Below are positions 33,794 through 47,601 of a DNA stretch of 64,000 nucleotides, one piece after another (within the stretch, counting starts at the first letter, position 1; the number at the start of each line of letters is the position of its first letter). The stretch comes from Monoplex corrugatus (Eukaryota; Mollusca; Gastropoda; Littorinimorpha; Ranellidae). Under the pieces are notes generated by a model, which worked only from the letters and a program-made list of their open reading frames with translations, did no database searches and was not told the origin of the DNA. The stretch is taken from the NCBI GenBank assembly GCA_030674185.1, contig JAPXFY010000022.1, forward strand, positions 39,200,130-39,264,129. Direction: 5' to 3'. Position numbers and translations under genes: made by a program.

Positions 33794-34109
33794 GTATGTA
33801 ATTATTCTCTCAGTTTTCTTTGACAATTTCGTTCAGTTCCTCGGTCATTTTCTCCATTATTATTTTCAGTAGTCTGCCATGTTTCTTTTCTATCTCTTAC
33901 CAAAGTATAACATAAGCAGGCTATGACAGTAGATAAGTGAGAGAAGACGTCCAAAAACTTAAGGCATTTTTACTCCCTAATGAAGAGAGCGATAAGCTAA
34001 TATGTTCACGTGGTCTTACAACATTGCGCTGTCCTCTTCTACCGTACTTACCGAGATAAAAGAGCCGTCTTTGCACAGGAATTCTCTCTCTCTCTCTCTC
34101 TGCCTGTCT

Positions 34110-34141
<32 letters not shown>

Positions 34142-34173
34142 ACGTGTGTGGATGCATGTGTGCGTGCGTGCAC

Positions 34174-34239
<66 letters not shown>

Positions 34240-37200
34240 ACATGTGTGATTTCTCACCATAATTAGTAATTATATTTTATTTTGACCAACTGATGTACAG
34301 CTCAACTTGTCCTACGGGAGAGCAAAATGATGCAAAGCAAAAGCATTCTTGCGAAAACTGCATTGGTTCCCAGTCAAAGCAAGCATTAAACATAAAATTA
34401 CCACACTGTACTATGGGTAAACAGCACCACTGCCTTGTGGTTATCTCGGGAGAGAATAGGGCTACGGGAGTAAACCCTGAAAAAAAATCACCCCTACTGC
34501 CTTGTAGATTGTCGTGGGAACAACTAAGGCTGGCGGAGAGATCGTACATTAACCGATGGAAGGCAACGGGAAACCACCATTGTACTTTCCCCAGAATATT
34601 CATGTCCACAACAACAACAACAACAACAACAAAGGAAAAAGATTGAGGCAGCCGAGATGTGGTTTCTAAGAAGAATGTTGAGAGTTCCATGGACAGCAAT
34701 GAAAACAAACGAGACATTCTTGATGGAGGCAGACACAAGAAAATCATTGCTAAGAAAGATTAGGAGAAGACAGGCGACATTTATAGGCCATTTTATGAGG
34801 AAAGGGGAATTAGAGCACCTGGTCACAACAGGAAAGTTGAGGGAAAGAGAGCACCATAACAGGAAAGTTGGAGGGAAAGAAAGCACCATGTAGACCCAGG
34901 GAGAAAATATTGGACGGACTTGCAGGGTGGCTGAGGACAGAGAGGGTGGAAGATGTGCTTGCGGCAACGCCACTCGGCAGGGCACGTGGTGATGATGATG
35001 ATGACTTTCAATGTCTGAATTTGAATACCATCATCATCATGTGCCCTGCCACTTGTCACTGGCGATATGGTCCTCCATATGAATCTATCTTTTGTCGCTG
35101 CAAGTTCGTCTAACACCCTTTCTGTCTTCATCCACTCTGCCAATCGATCCAATATTTTCTCCCTGGGTCTACCTGGTGCTCATCTTCCCTCCAGCTTTCC
35201 TGTTGTGACTAGGTGCTCTAATTTCTCTTGCCTCATAAAATGTCCTATAAATGTTGCTTTTTTCCCCCTAGTCTACTTCACTAATGTTCTTTTTGCGTCT
35301 GCCTCTGTCAAGACTGTCTCGTTTGTTTCTTTTGTTGTCCATGGAATTCTTAACATTCTTCTAAGAAACCAGATTTCATTTGCCTCAATCTTGTTCTGAC
35401 TTTGCGCGTTGGCTGTCCATACTTCGCATCTGTACAATATCATCGGTTCTGTATAACACTGAAGAGCTCTCTTTCTGACGTTAATTGTTAGGCATTTGTT
35501 GGTAAGAACACTTTCCATTTTCTTGAATGCTGTTTTAGCTTGACCAATTCTGTTGGCTATTTGTAATGTGCATCTGCCGTCTGATGAGATGACTGTTCCC
35601 AGATATTTAAATTCATCAACATGTCTTAACATTGTGCCATTTGATGTTATTTTGCTTGAAGGGATTTTTTTAACTGATTACCATGAGTTCAGTCTTCTTG
35701 CTATTTAGCTCCGGCCCTTTATTTCTGCTTTTTATTTCTATTACTTTCACAAGATTTTGTAGGTCTTTTTCATTTTCTGCAATTAGCACGGTGTCATCTG
35801 CGTAACGAACATTGTTTAACGTTTTTCCTGCAACCGTATCCCAGGACATTCTTCCAGGTTCTATTGATGGTTTCGCTGTAAAGTAAAAACAAATCTTTTG
35901 ACAGTACACATCTCTGCCTAACCCCATTTTTGATATTTTTGGAAAGAGCTTATACCGCTTGTTCTATTGATGGTTTCGCTGTAAAGTAAAATCAAATCTG
36001 TTCACAGTACACATTCCTGCCTAACCCCATTTTTAATACTTTTGGAAAGAGCTTATATCACTTTCTATTCTCATTGCTGCTGTTTATTCCCAATACATAC
36101 TTTTTTGTTCTCAGATCCTGTCTATCAACATTGAGCCTTTCTCGTTGGTTGATTTATTCTTCGTGTCTTACTTGATCAAAAGCCATTGTATGATCAACAA
36201 AGCATAAACATAAATCTATAATTTACTCCGTTGATTTTTCTGTGAGAGTTCTTAGGATGTATATAGCATTAATGGTTCTTTTCCCTTCGACAAATCCACA
36301 TTGTTCTTCTGCTATTTCTCTTTTGATTCTGTTCCTTGTCTTCAGAATGATTATTCTTAATAGAATCTTCGTCACATGACTCATCAGGCTGATTGTACCA
36401 TGGAGTTTGCATTTTATAGTCCCTGCTTTCTTTGGAAGTGCAATAAAAATTAATGTTGACATAACATTAGGATCTTTTTTTTCCAGTGTTGTGAATATCA
36501 TTTATGAAGATTTTACTGTTTTCAATACCAAATTCATCTAGAGTCTAAGTCATTTCTGTAGTAATATTCCTGGATGCACATGTGTGAACTCTTGACAAGA
36601 AGAGCTAAGGAAGAAGAGCGCAAACGGGATCTGTTACACGTATCTCATCACTGGCATCGGTGGTCAGCCAGCATGCATAGCCAGGCAAAAATGAATACGT
36701 GCTACATGATACATGTTCATTTCTTGCAGTTTAGAAACACCCCAAACTTATTGTAGAATGAGTTAAAAATATTTTTTGCTTTAGTGCACATTGGATTGAA
36801 ATAAACTGGAGACCGAAATGATGAAATGACTGCAATAAATGTGTTGGGGGTACAGAAAAATGTGTCACTGTCCACTGTGAAAGCAGACGAAATCAAAAGT
36901 AGGTCGAAATAGGGATTCCAAAGTATGCCGAAGATGTTTTCAAACAGTCCATTTATAACTTAATCCTTTCGCTACCGCATCCTATCCACCAGCTGCAAAA
37001 AACTTGACCCTTTCACCCTTTCACCCTATCCACCAGACAGTGCTGGGATGCAGGGATGCTGGCGGATAGGGTGAGGGTCGTCAAAGGGTTAATCGTGATC
37101 TTTTATTTTCATTATGTAAACATCTATAATTTTCCGGGGCATTATCAATGATTATGTTGAAACATTCAGCCTTAGGTTTCATAGACACTGACGTGTATGT

Positions 37201-40200
37201 TGTTCTCAATGAAATATACCAGTACGACTAAGTATACTGATAAGGCCTTAATTTAACAGACGTTAGAGCATATGGAATTTAGTCCAAGCATGGGGATGTT
37301 TCTAGTGAAGAAATTGAAATTGAAACCGTTTTTGATTAGTAGTCTTCTTTATTTCACTCTCTACATGGTTATGCCATAACTAGTAATGAACGTGGCTGAT
37401 TTGTTTGTTTGTTTATTTTTTTTTTTGTGGTCAATTTTACACTGGACAGAGTAGCAGGGAAGTTTGAGTCTTTTTCTCCAATTTTTTTTTTATCTGATAT
37501 TTGTTTGTTTGTGATCTTACACTTGACGAAGGCCAGTTGGCCGAAAATTTGTGCCTGTCTTGTCTGGTTGTATTAAATATACGTTCTTTTTTTTTTTTCG
37601 TGTTTTTTTTTTCTTCTGGTTCTTGTTTGCTTGAACACGGGCAGTCACACTTGTTTTGAATTTTGTTTTTTTGTTTGTTTGTTTGTTTCCCCTGTTTTTG
37701 TAGGCTGCCTTGAGGTTTTCCTCCAGCATTCCCAGGTACGATAACGTCATCGTGAGGGACCTTCAGTGGCTGAGGGTGATCTAGCTAGGGCACAGGACCT
37801 TGTGATGCTCTGCACTGGAGAGACCTCAGTACTAAGTGTGCACCATTCTCGTTTGATGTAGATTCATGCCATGTGGACATTTGGGTCATAAAAATACCGG
37901 AGAGATAGGTTCATTTTCCATGTCCCTCCCATTTGAAGAGCAATTAGCCCTCTTACCTTTCTGAAGTCTTAGTTAAAAAACAAAATAAAAACAAAAACAA
38001 AAAACAAACACAAACAAAACAACAACAAAAACAAAAACAAAAAAGGGAAAAAAGTGCCAATTCCATATGCGCTCCACCCATATCTACCAGCAACTATTTG
38101 GCAAACTCCCTGAGTCTGTGCAAAACCGTATTTGCTGGCAAGCTCTTGAAATAGGGATTTTTTTTTGGGGGGGAGGGGGGGAACCTTCGGAACACTAAGC
38201 TGACACCACCGGAATGATGGAAAGAATGTGATGAGAACATTAACCCTTTGACTCCCGCACCCCGTCCGCCAGCGTCCTCCTTTGTCAGCCATGCTAGCAC
38301 AGCAAAAACTTAACCCTTTGATACCTCACCCTAGCCAGCAGCTTCTTGCAGCTGGTGGATAGGATGAGGGAGCCAAAGGGTTAAATTTCTGCAGTTGGTG
38401 GATGGTGCTGGATAGGGTGAGGAAGTCAAAGGGCTACGTTTTTGCAGTTGATGGATGGTGCTGGATAGGGTGAGGGAGTCAAAGGGCTACGTTTTTGCAG
38501 TTGGTGGATGCTGCTGGATAGAGTGAGGGAGTCAAAGGGTTAAAGTTTTTGCAGTTAGTGGATGCTGCTGGATACGGTGAGGGAATCAAAAGGGTTTTGC
38601 AGTTGGGTGGATGCTGCTGGATAGGGTGAAGGAGTGAAAGGGTTAAAGTTTTTGCAGTAGATGGATGCTGCTGGATAGGGTGAGGGAGTCAAAGGGTTAA
38701 AGTTTTTGCAGTTAGTGGATGCTGCTGGATAGGGTGAGGGAATCAAAGGGTTAAGTTTTTGCAGTTGGTGGATAGGATGAGGGAGTCAAAGGGTTAAGTT
38801 TTTGCAGTTGGAGGATAGGGTGCAGACCTCAAAGGGTTAAAGTTGTGCAGTGAACAGGCCAGTTTTTAGAATCGCTGGCTGGAACTGACACTGAGATGTA
38901 ATGAGATCTTGAGGACACAGCATCAAAAGACACGGCGGTATCAGAAGAACGCATCAGCCAGTTCATGTGAACAACCTTGACGCACTCGCATGTCCTTGAC
39001 CTGGGTACAGGCGTTCGACACAAATAATTTCTTGTAATTGATTCTCTCTCTGTCTGTCTGTCTCTGTCGCTGTCTCTCTGTCTGTCTCTGTCTGTCTGTC
39101 TGTCTCTGTCTCTCTCTGTGTCTGTCTCTGTCTGTCTGTCTCTCTGTCTGTCTGTCTGTCTCTCTGTCTGCCTCTCTCTCTAACAATCTCTCTCTCTCTC
39201 TCTGTATGTGTGGTGAAGCTCATTTCAAAGAACATTACAAGTTAACCCATGGACTCAGGATTTCATATCTCAAGTTCAAACCCAGCCCACAACATAAAAA
39301 CTGGTGTCAACATGAAAACTGTTGCAGTCAGTCTGATTGTACCAGCCTGGGGCTTCATAAGTTCTTCGTTCTCCGTCCCCCCCCCCCCATTTCGAAACTC
39401 AGTCGATGTGTAGGGTTTTGCTTAGGCTCAGAGTGTCTGCGAGATAACTATTGTCAGGATCATGCTGTGTCGATATGGGTGTGTATGCATGAATGTATGT
39501 GTGTCTGTGTGTGGGATGTGGATATGCATGGATGTATGTGTGTATGTCTATGTTTGGGCATGTGGGTATGCATGAATGTGTGTGTGTATGTCTGTGTGTG
39601 GGCATGTGGGTATATGCATGTATTTACTGTTATTTGTTATTTTCATCTCTTACCTGTTTATCTATCTACAAACTCCTTTATTTTGTGTTTATTTATTCAC
39701 CTACTTACTTCTTATTCACTTACTTATTCCTCACTTACTCACTTACTTATTTACTCATTCACTTACTTAATACCTATCTATGATTAAGAAAATGTTGTCT
39801 TCACCTAGTTGATAGACATCTGAGTATTTGGGCATTGACTGGGGGTGGGGGTGGGTTCTGTCATGTGAGATGAGTTTATACAGAATAGCTAGTTGTGTTG
39901 TGATTCAGACTTAATTATTTATTTATTTACTTTATATGTATGTTCCTTTTTTGAAGGTGAGATACACACATACACATGTGATTTACATGTAACCAAGATT
40001 AGTCCAGCGATAAGCTGATAAAATACCAGCATAAGGGTACGGGGTGTAGGGGGCTCTGGATAGAGGTAGTACCTTTGGTGTCTGGCTGCTGCACTCTACC
40101 CGGTAGGGGAGGGGTGGATGGGCATCACTGGTCCTCATCCATCCTCTAAATGTCTCACGTGCTGGCTCCAAGCGCCACACCCCGGGACCTCGCCTCAGCA

Positions 40201-43200
40201 GGCGTGCCAAACCACGTGCGGGGGTGATATGATATTATCACTGCATCGGGTAGATGGGACTCGTCAGCCGGGGAAGGCAGCCTGTCTAGGAGAAGGAAAA
40301 CTCCGACTTCAAACCTCTGCTGCCTCGGGCTACACCCATTCAAGGGAAAGGCTTCAGAAGTAAATCTCGAGGAAAAATCCGGAGTCGGAGTCCCTAAGGT
40401 AGTTCGTCGTTGGATACAACTTCGTTCTGGCAACTCCTGCGTCGCCCCTGGTACCAGGCGTACAGGCCTCTGTCATTCCCCTGGATTCTACTAGTGGCGA
40501 GGAGAGGGGGGATCTGCTGCATGGGCAACAGCTCGTCCTCCATATTCACTTGCCCAGGCCTGCACCTGGAGAGGTCACTCCAGCTTCGCTGGTAACACAG
40601 CATCGACACAACACGGAGAGTAGCAGATACCGGTTTTAAGCCTAGGCTTTTTTGGCGTAGAGCTGGGCGCCAGGGGTTACTCTCGACGGTGGGAGGAATC
40701 TTCGCATTCCATTGGGTAGCTACCGCCCGCCTCAAGTTGGGCAGCCCCCAGTCAGTAAGGTGTTACCCCGCCACAACCTGTTTGCTCCAATGGGTGCTTG
40801 GAGCTTAGAGGAAACTTGACAGGCAGGTTGTAAATACCAGGCACCAGGCAATACAAAGAAGAAAAAGAAGATGCCAGCTTTTCTGATATCAAGCTGGAAT
40901 GTAAGGACAATGTGTCCTGGTTTTGACAGCAACCTACAGCTGTTAGACGACACGCGGAAGACGGCCGTGATAGACAGGGAGCTTCAGCGACTCAACATCG
41001 ACATCGCTGCATAACAGGAGACAAGGCTACCTGGGGACGGATCACTGCGTGAGAAGAACTACACGTTCTACTGGCAGGGGAAGAACCCAGAGGAGCCACG
41101 TATTCATGGTGTGGGCTTCGCTGTAAAGAACTCCCTCCTAGCAACCGTAGAGCCCCCCCCCCCCCCCCCCCCCATGGGAGGTACGGAGAGACTGCTCACT
41201 TTAAAAATGACGACCAGTTCAGGTACAGTCAACTTCATCTGTGCCTATGCCCCAACATTAAGCTCCTCACCCGACGTCAAGGACCAGTTCTATGAGGCCC
41301 TGGATGCTGTTGTCAGAGAAGTTCCCAGCAAGGAAGGTCTCTTCATATTGGGAGACCTGAACGCACGCGTAGATGCTGATTTTGAGGCCTGGCCAACCAG
41401 CATTGGACATGATGGTGTTGGGAAACAAAATTAGAACGGTCAAAGACTCCTGGAACTTTGCTCTTACCACAAGCTGGCCATCACCAACACCTTCTTCAAC
41501 AATAAGGAGAAGCACAAGGTGTCATGGCGCCACCCCAGATCCCACCACTGGCATCAGCTCGACCTCATCTTAACAAGGAGGTCGGACCTTAACAACGTCC
41601 TCAACACGAGGAGTTTCCACAGCGCTGATTGCGACACAGACCACACCCTGGTATGCAGCAAGATCAAGCTTCTACCCAGAAGACTGCACCACTCAAAGAA
41701 GAAAGGTCGCCCAAGGATTGATGCCTTTCGCACGTCCGATCCAACCAAGGCCGGGGAGTTTGTAGAAACCCTGAATGAATCAAGAGTGGCTCAGAGACCC
41801 AAAACGCTGAGGAAAAGTGGAATCACATAAAGGACACAATCTATCAGTCCGCCCTGAGTATATTTGGGAAAAAAGAACGAAAGAATCCCGACTGGTTTGA
41901 GGCAAACTGGCAGGAAATGGAACCAGTGGTGGAAGCGAAACGCAAGGCTTTACTTGCGTATAAAAACAACAATATCCAAACTACTCGTGATGCTTACAGA
42001 GCTGCCCGCAGCAAGGCCCAACAAACTGCTCGGCGATGCGCCAACGACTATTGGCTACAGTTAAGCTCAAGTATTCAGCAGTCAGCAGATTCAGGCAACA
42101 CTGGCAGCATGTACGCTGGCATCAAACAAGCGACTGGTCCGGCAGCCTCCAAGTCAGCTCCTCTTAAGTCCAAAGCAGGAGAGAGCATCACAGACTCAGC
42201 AAAGCAGATGGAGAGATGGGTAGAGCACTACCTGGAGCTGTACTCCACGCAGAACTCTGTCACTGATGCGAGGAGTTGGATGCCGAGCCAAGCCTTGAAG
42301 AACTAAGCAAGGCGATTGACGGTTTGGCGACGGGAAAAGCCCCTGGTGAAGACGGGATACCTCCAGAGGTCATCAAGTGCGGGAAGCCTGCTCTTCTCAA
42401 CGAGCTGCATGAACTTTTGTGCATGTGCTGGAAGGAAGGCTTCATTCCGAGAGACATGAGAGACGCCAGGATAGTGACTCTATATAAGAACAAGGGCGAC
42501 CACAGTGATTGTAATAATTATCACGGAATCTCACTTCCTCAGCATTGTTGGGAAAGCATTCGCCAGAGTCGTCTTAACCCGTCTTCAGAGGCTGGCAGCT
42601 CGCATCTACCCTGAGTCCCAGTGCGGCTTCAGGGCCGGAAGATCGACCATCGACATGATCTTCTCTGTCCGGCAACTACAGGAAAAGTGCCGTGAGCAGC
42701 ACATGCCCCTTTGCCTCGCCTTCATTGATCTCACGAAAGCGTTCGACCTGGTCAGTCGGAGTGGTCTTTTCAAGCTTTTGAAGAAAATCGGCTGCCCCCC
42801 AAGACTATCAGCTGTCATCGAGTCTTTCCACGAGGATATGCATAGCACTGTGTGCTATAATGGTGCCACATCAGAGCCCTTTAGAATCAGCAGTGGAGTA
42901 AAACAGGGATGTGTTTTGGCCCCAACTCTGTTCGGGATCTTCTTCTCGACGTTGCTGACCTATGCCTTCTGCAGATCTGAAGAAGGGATATATCTTCATA
43001 CAAGGACCGATGGAAAGCTCTTCAACATTGCCAGACTTCGTTCCAAAACTAAGATGGAAAAGAAGACCATCAGAGAAGCTCTCTTTGCAGATGATGCTGC
43101 GCTGGCTTCCCCACAGTGAACAAGATCTCCAGAGGCTCGTTGATCGCTTCGCCCACGCTTGCAGAGAGTTTGGTCTCACAATCAGCTTGAAGAAAACTGA

Positions 43201-46200
43201 GATCTTAGGCCAAGGCTGTGAAGAACCACCATCTCTACACATTGGAGACTACGACCTCAATACTGTCCACAAATTTCAGTACTTGGGGTCCACCATAAGT
43301 GACAACCTCTCTCTGGACGCTGAAATCAGCGCCAGAATTGCAAAGGCCTCATCTGTTATGGCTAAGCTGAACAAGCGGGTCTGGTCCAACAACAGTCTCA
43401 CTGCGAACACCAAAATGCAGGTGTACAGAGCATGTGTGTTGAGCACACTTCTCTACTCAAGTGAAGCCTGGACCACATACGCCAGCCAAGAAAAGAGGCT
43501 CAACATTTTCCATCTCCGCTGCTTGCGACGCATCCTCGGCATCCAATGGCAAGACAAGGTGACCAACACAGAGGTCCTCCGTCGTGCGGGCCTACAGACC
43601 ATCTTTGCCCTTCTAAGCCAACGCCGACTACGCTGGCTTGGCCATGTGCGTCGAATGGAGGATGGACGCATACCAAAAGACGTTCTCTACGGCGAACTGG
43701 CAAACCGGAAGCGAACTCCAGGACGCCCACAGCTACGCTTTGTAGACGCATGCAAAAGGGACCTTAGAAGCTCAGGGATCAACCCAGGCTCTTGGGAGAC
43801 TCTGGCGGAAGACAGGGCAGTGTGGCGGACAGCCGTTCAGCAAGGCGTTGTGAATGCGGAGAGGAGAAGAGCAGAAAGCGCAGATGAGAAAAGGGCTCTT
43901 CGCAAGCAACGTTCCAGAAACCAGACAACAGCGACTCAATTTGTATGTGGCAGATGCGACAGAGATTGCCACTCAAGAATCGGCCTGCACAGCCACAACA
44001 GAAAGTGCACGTCATGACCACAACGCCTCCTGGAGCAGACTATCATCTCCTGAGATGTAAAGAGGCCGACGATAAGATATAGACTAGGTAAAACAGTCTA
44101 GGTAGGGCTTCAGGACTGGCCAGCTCATGGGTTTATGTGCAGGCTTAAAGTTTGTGCCATGATCACCATACACATGGCACCTGTGACGTTAGTGCATATG
44201 GAATTCGTTCCGAGCGCGTAGACGTCATCTTGAGAAACTGAAACTGAAACTTTTATCAGATATGAGTGGAGCGCAAAGGGAATCCCTTTTGGACAGTCTT
44301 CAGATTTCATCTGAACAGTGGAAGTCGAACCGTGGCCTTCGCAACATACATTTCTTCGCAGAGGCCACGGTAACCGCCCCCCCCCCCCCCCAGTTAATAA
44401 GAAACACCACGAGGATGTGGATGGGACCCAGAGCACCAATGCCTCGCCACTCTCCGGACGATCACCTCCGCTTAGGAGCTTATCCCGACGCCAAACGATA
44501 GTCATTTCATCAAGCAAAATGGGGCTGTCCATGCGCGGAATGACCCAGTCGGACCCCAGTCATCAGTTATTTTGTTCACAAACCGAATGGCTTGGTAGGA
44601 AGATGACAGACCCCAGGACATAGCCACACAACACACAAAAACCAAGTCCAGCCAACCTCCGGACCAAGACAGAATGGAATACTTTTTCAGTCAATTTGAA
44701 TTGTTATTTCAATGGCCTCTGGTCAGGAGAGCCACCACAAGTGACTCGAACGCCTAAAGAAAACGGGAAGTTTGGGGAGGGGGAAAGGGGGAAGTGATTT
44801 GATAATAATTATTAGGCCTAGTATTCATGTTCTGGGCCGTTAAATCTTCAGTCATTCACGTCTGCTTCGCCGCGAAAGCAACTTCGAACACAGGTTAGTC
44901 TAAACACGTAGGCCCTATCGTAAATATTTTGCCGAACTGATGTAGAATTCTCGAAAATTCAAGAAGAAAGCGGATCAGTTTCAATTCATGTTGTGAAAAC
45001 ATCAGCCATTTTGCGATTTGAAGTTTTTGGTTTTGCTTGTACATGGCTATCTGCTCTTGTGCAAGTAGGTTTTACTATGTAGGCCTAAGGCTAAGCATTT
45101 TGGAATTTAGATTCATTCAAGACGGATTTACCGCTCTCGGACAATGCCGTATGCGCTTCGGCCAGTTTACCACCTGTTAAGACATCGTGAGCCTGCACAA
45201 AACCTCATGCTTTGGCAAGATTGTATTGAAATGGAGGGGGAGGGGAGGGGACGGGGGAGGGCAAGTGGAGAACGGCCGGGCGAGCGACTGCGAAACACTA
45301 AATTGACACCACCAGAATTATTGCAGAATTTACTGTTCAGCGAACGAAACACTAAATTGACACCACCAGAATTATTGCAGAATTTACTGTTCAGCGAACA
45401 GGCCAATTTTCAATGTCGCGCGGTCGGGAATTAAACTCGAGATATCAGATCTCGAGTCGACGACTATGTAAATAACATATTACAAAGTTATACAAGTGCC
45501 AGTGCGAGCGCCTCTGAGTATGATTTCGCGCAAGGATATGAGATATTTGGCTGGTATTATCTAGTTGTTTCAGTCGATGATACACGTGTTGCGTTACCCT
45601 TTCAATTTTCAGCTTTGTGAAAAAAACAAACAAAAACAAACACAAACAAAACAAAACCAAACCAAAACCAAAACAAAACAAAACAAAAACAACAAACAAA
45701 CAAACAAACAAACAAAAACACGTCCAATTGGTAAACTTGAAGACCTAAACATGACACTACGCAATTCCACCATCATCAACACTGTGACAAAACTTACACC
45801 TTGCAGCCCCGATTTACTCAGAACTACACACATCCACATCTCTCTCTCTCTCTCTCTGTCCTTCCCCCCCCTCTCTCTGTCTCCCTCTTCTAGTTAAAAT
45901 GTATTTTTTTGACTGATAATACCCATCTTATCTAAGGTATAAGACAGTTAAGTGTAGAGTGATACGTACACCCTATTTGAAATGAGGGCTGGTTGTCATC
46001 ATCATCAGGTACCCTTCCGCATGGCATTGGCGATCATGGACTTCCATCTGTCTCTATCTCTCGTTGCCTCTAGCATCTCCCCCACCTCTTCGTCCCCAGC
46101 CACTCTGCAAGTCCTTCCAGCATTTTCTCCCTGGGTCTACCTGGTGCTCTCTTTCCCTCCAGCTTTCCCGTTGTGACCAGGTGCTCCAAATCCCCCTTCC

Positions 46201-46694
46201 TCATAAAATGGCCTATAAATGTTGCCTGTCTTTTCCTAATCTTCCTTATGAGTGATCTACTTGTGTCTGCCTCCATCAAGACTGTCTCGTTTGTTTTCTT
46301 TGCTGTCCATGGAACTCTCAACATTCTTCTCAGAAACCACATCTCGGCTGCCTCAATCTTGTTCTGGCTTGGCTGGTTGTAAGGAAGCATATATTTTGCT
46401 TATTTTTGACCCTTTGTTCTTGCTCTTGTTCTTCTCTCTCTCTCTCTCTCTGTCTTTCTCTTGTGTCAAATTTCTTTGACTGAAAGTGTAATGATTCTGT
46501 TGTTGGATATCTATGTTACCTAAGGTATAATTTATGTGTAGTGTGATGTAGATCCTCGTTGGGCGAGGACTGGACGTAAAAACCCTTACATTTTGCTTAT
46601 TTCATATCCTCATAAATGAAATTTTTTTCATTGTTCATTGTTCTCTGTCTGTCTGTCTCTCTTTCTCTCACTGTGTGTGTGTGTGTGTGTTTGT

Positions 46695-46760
<66 letters not shown>

Positions 46761-47533
46761 ACTTCACTGTGATTTGTATGAGACCTATAAAACACTAAGC
46801 TGATGCCACCAGCATGATAGGTGATCGGAGCAAAAATGATAAAGGCGGTGAACAGCCAATTTCTGTATTGCAAAACTGAGACTGAACTTTTAGAGACATC
46901 AGATCCTAACTATGAGTATGACCCAAGGTTTTCAGTAAGCAGGTGGATAGGGTGAGAGAGTGAAAGGGTTAAGTTTTTGCAGCTTATGGACAGGCTGCAA
47001 GGGTTAAAGGGTTAAACCTGCAAGAAAGTTTGGATAGTTCTCAAATACAGAATACCATGTGAGATTACTTCATGAGGTAGGTGATGATGTTCAGGCTAGA
47101 TTAGTAGATAGTAGATAATTGCTGGCAGTTTTAGGTGGAGGGGCCTATGGAATTGTCTAAGGGCAATGAATGTCGTGCAGACAAATGCCAAACTCATATT
47201 TTAATTTTTTGGTGTATTGTCTCTCTTCCTGGTTATAAGTCGCTTCTTTCAAGTTAGCTGTTCTGTTCTGATTTTGGTCTGAAATCTTGTGAATTTGTTT
47301 CTTTGTGTTTTCTCCCATGGAGATGCTGGGGACTGTTTTAGTGTAAATCGTATTCCTAGTCCTACCTTCTCAAAGTTCTGTGCTAGATATTTCCTCTTTT
47401 CTGACACTGTCTTTGTTTCTTCTGTCTTGCTCCTTTGCTTTCTGTCATTTTTTCCTGTCATTTTCTCCTTGCTGGTCCATTCACATACACATACACATGC
47501 ACGCACGCACGCACGCACGCACACACGCACACA

Positions 47534-47601
<68 letters not shown>

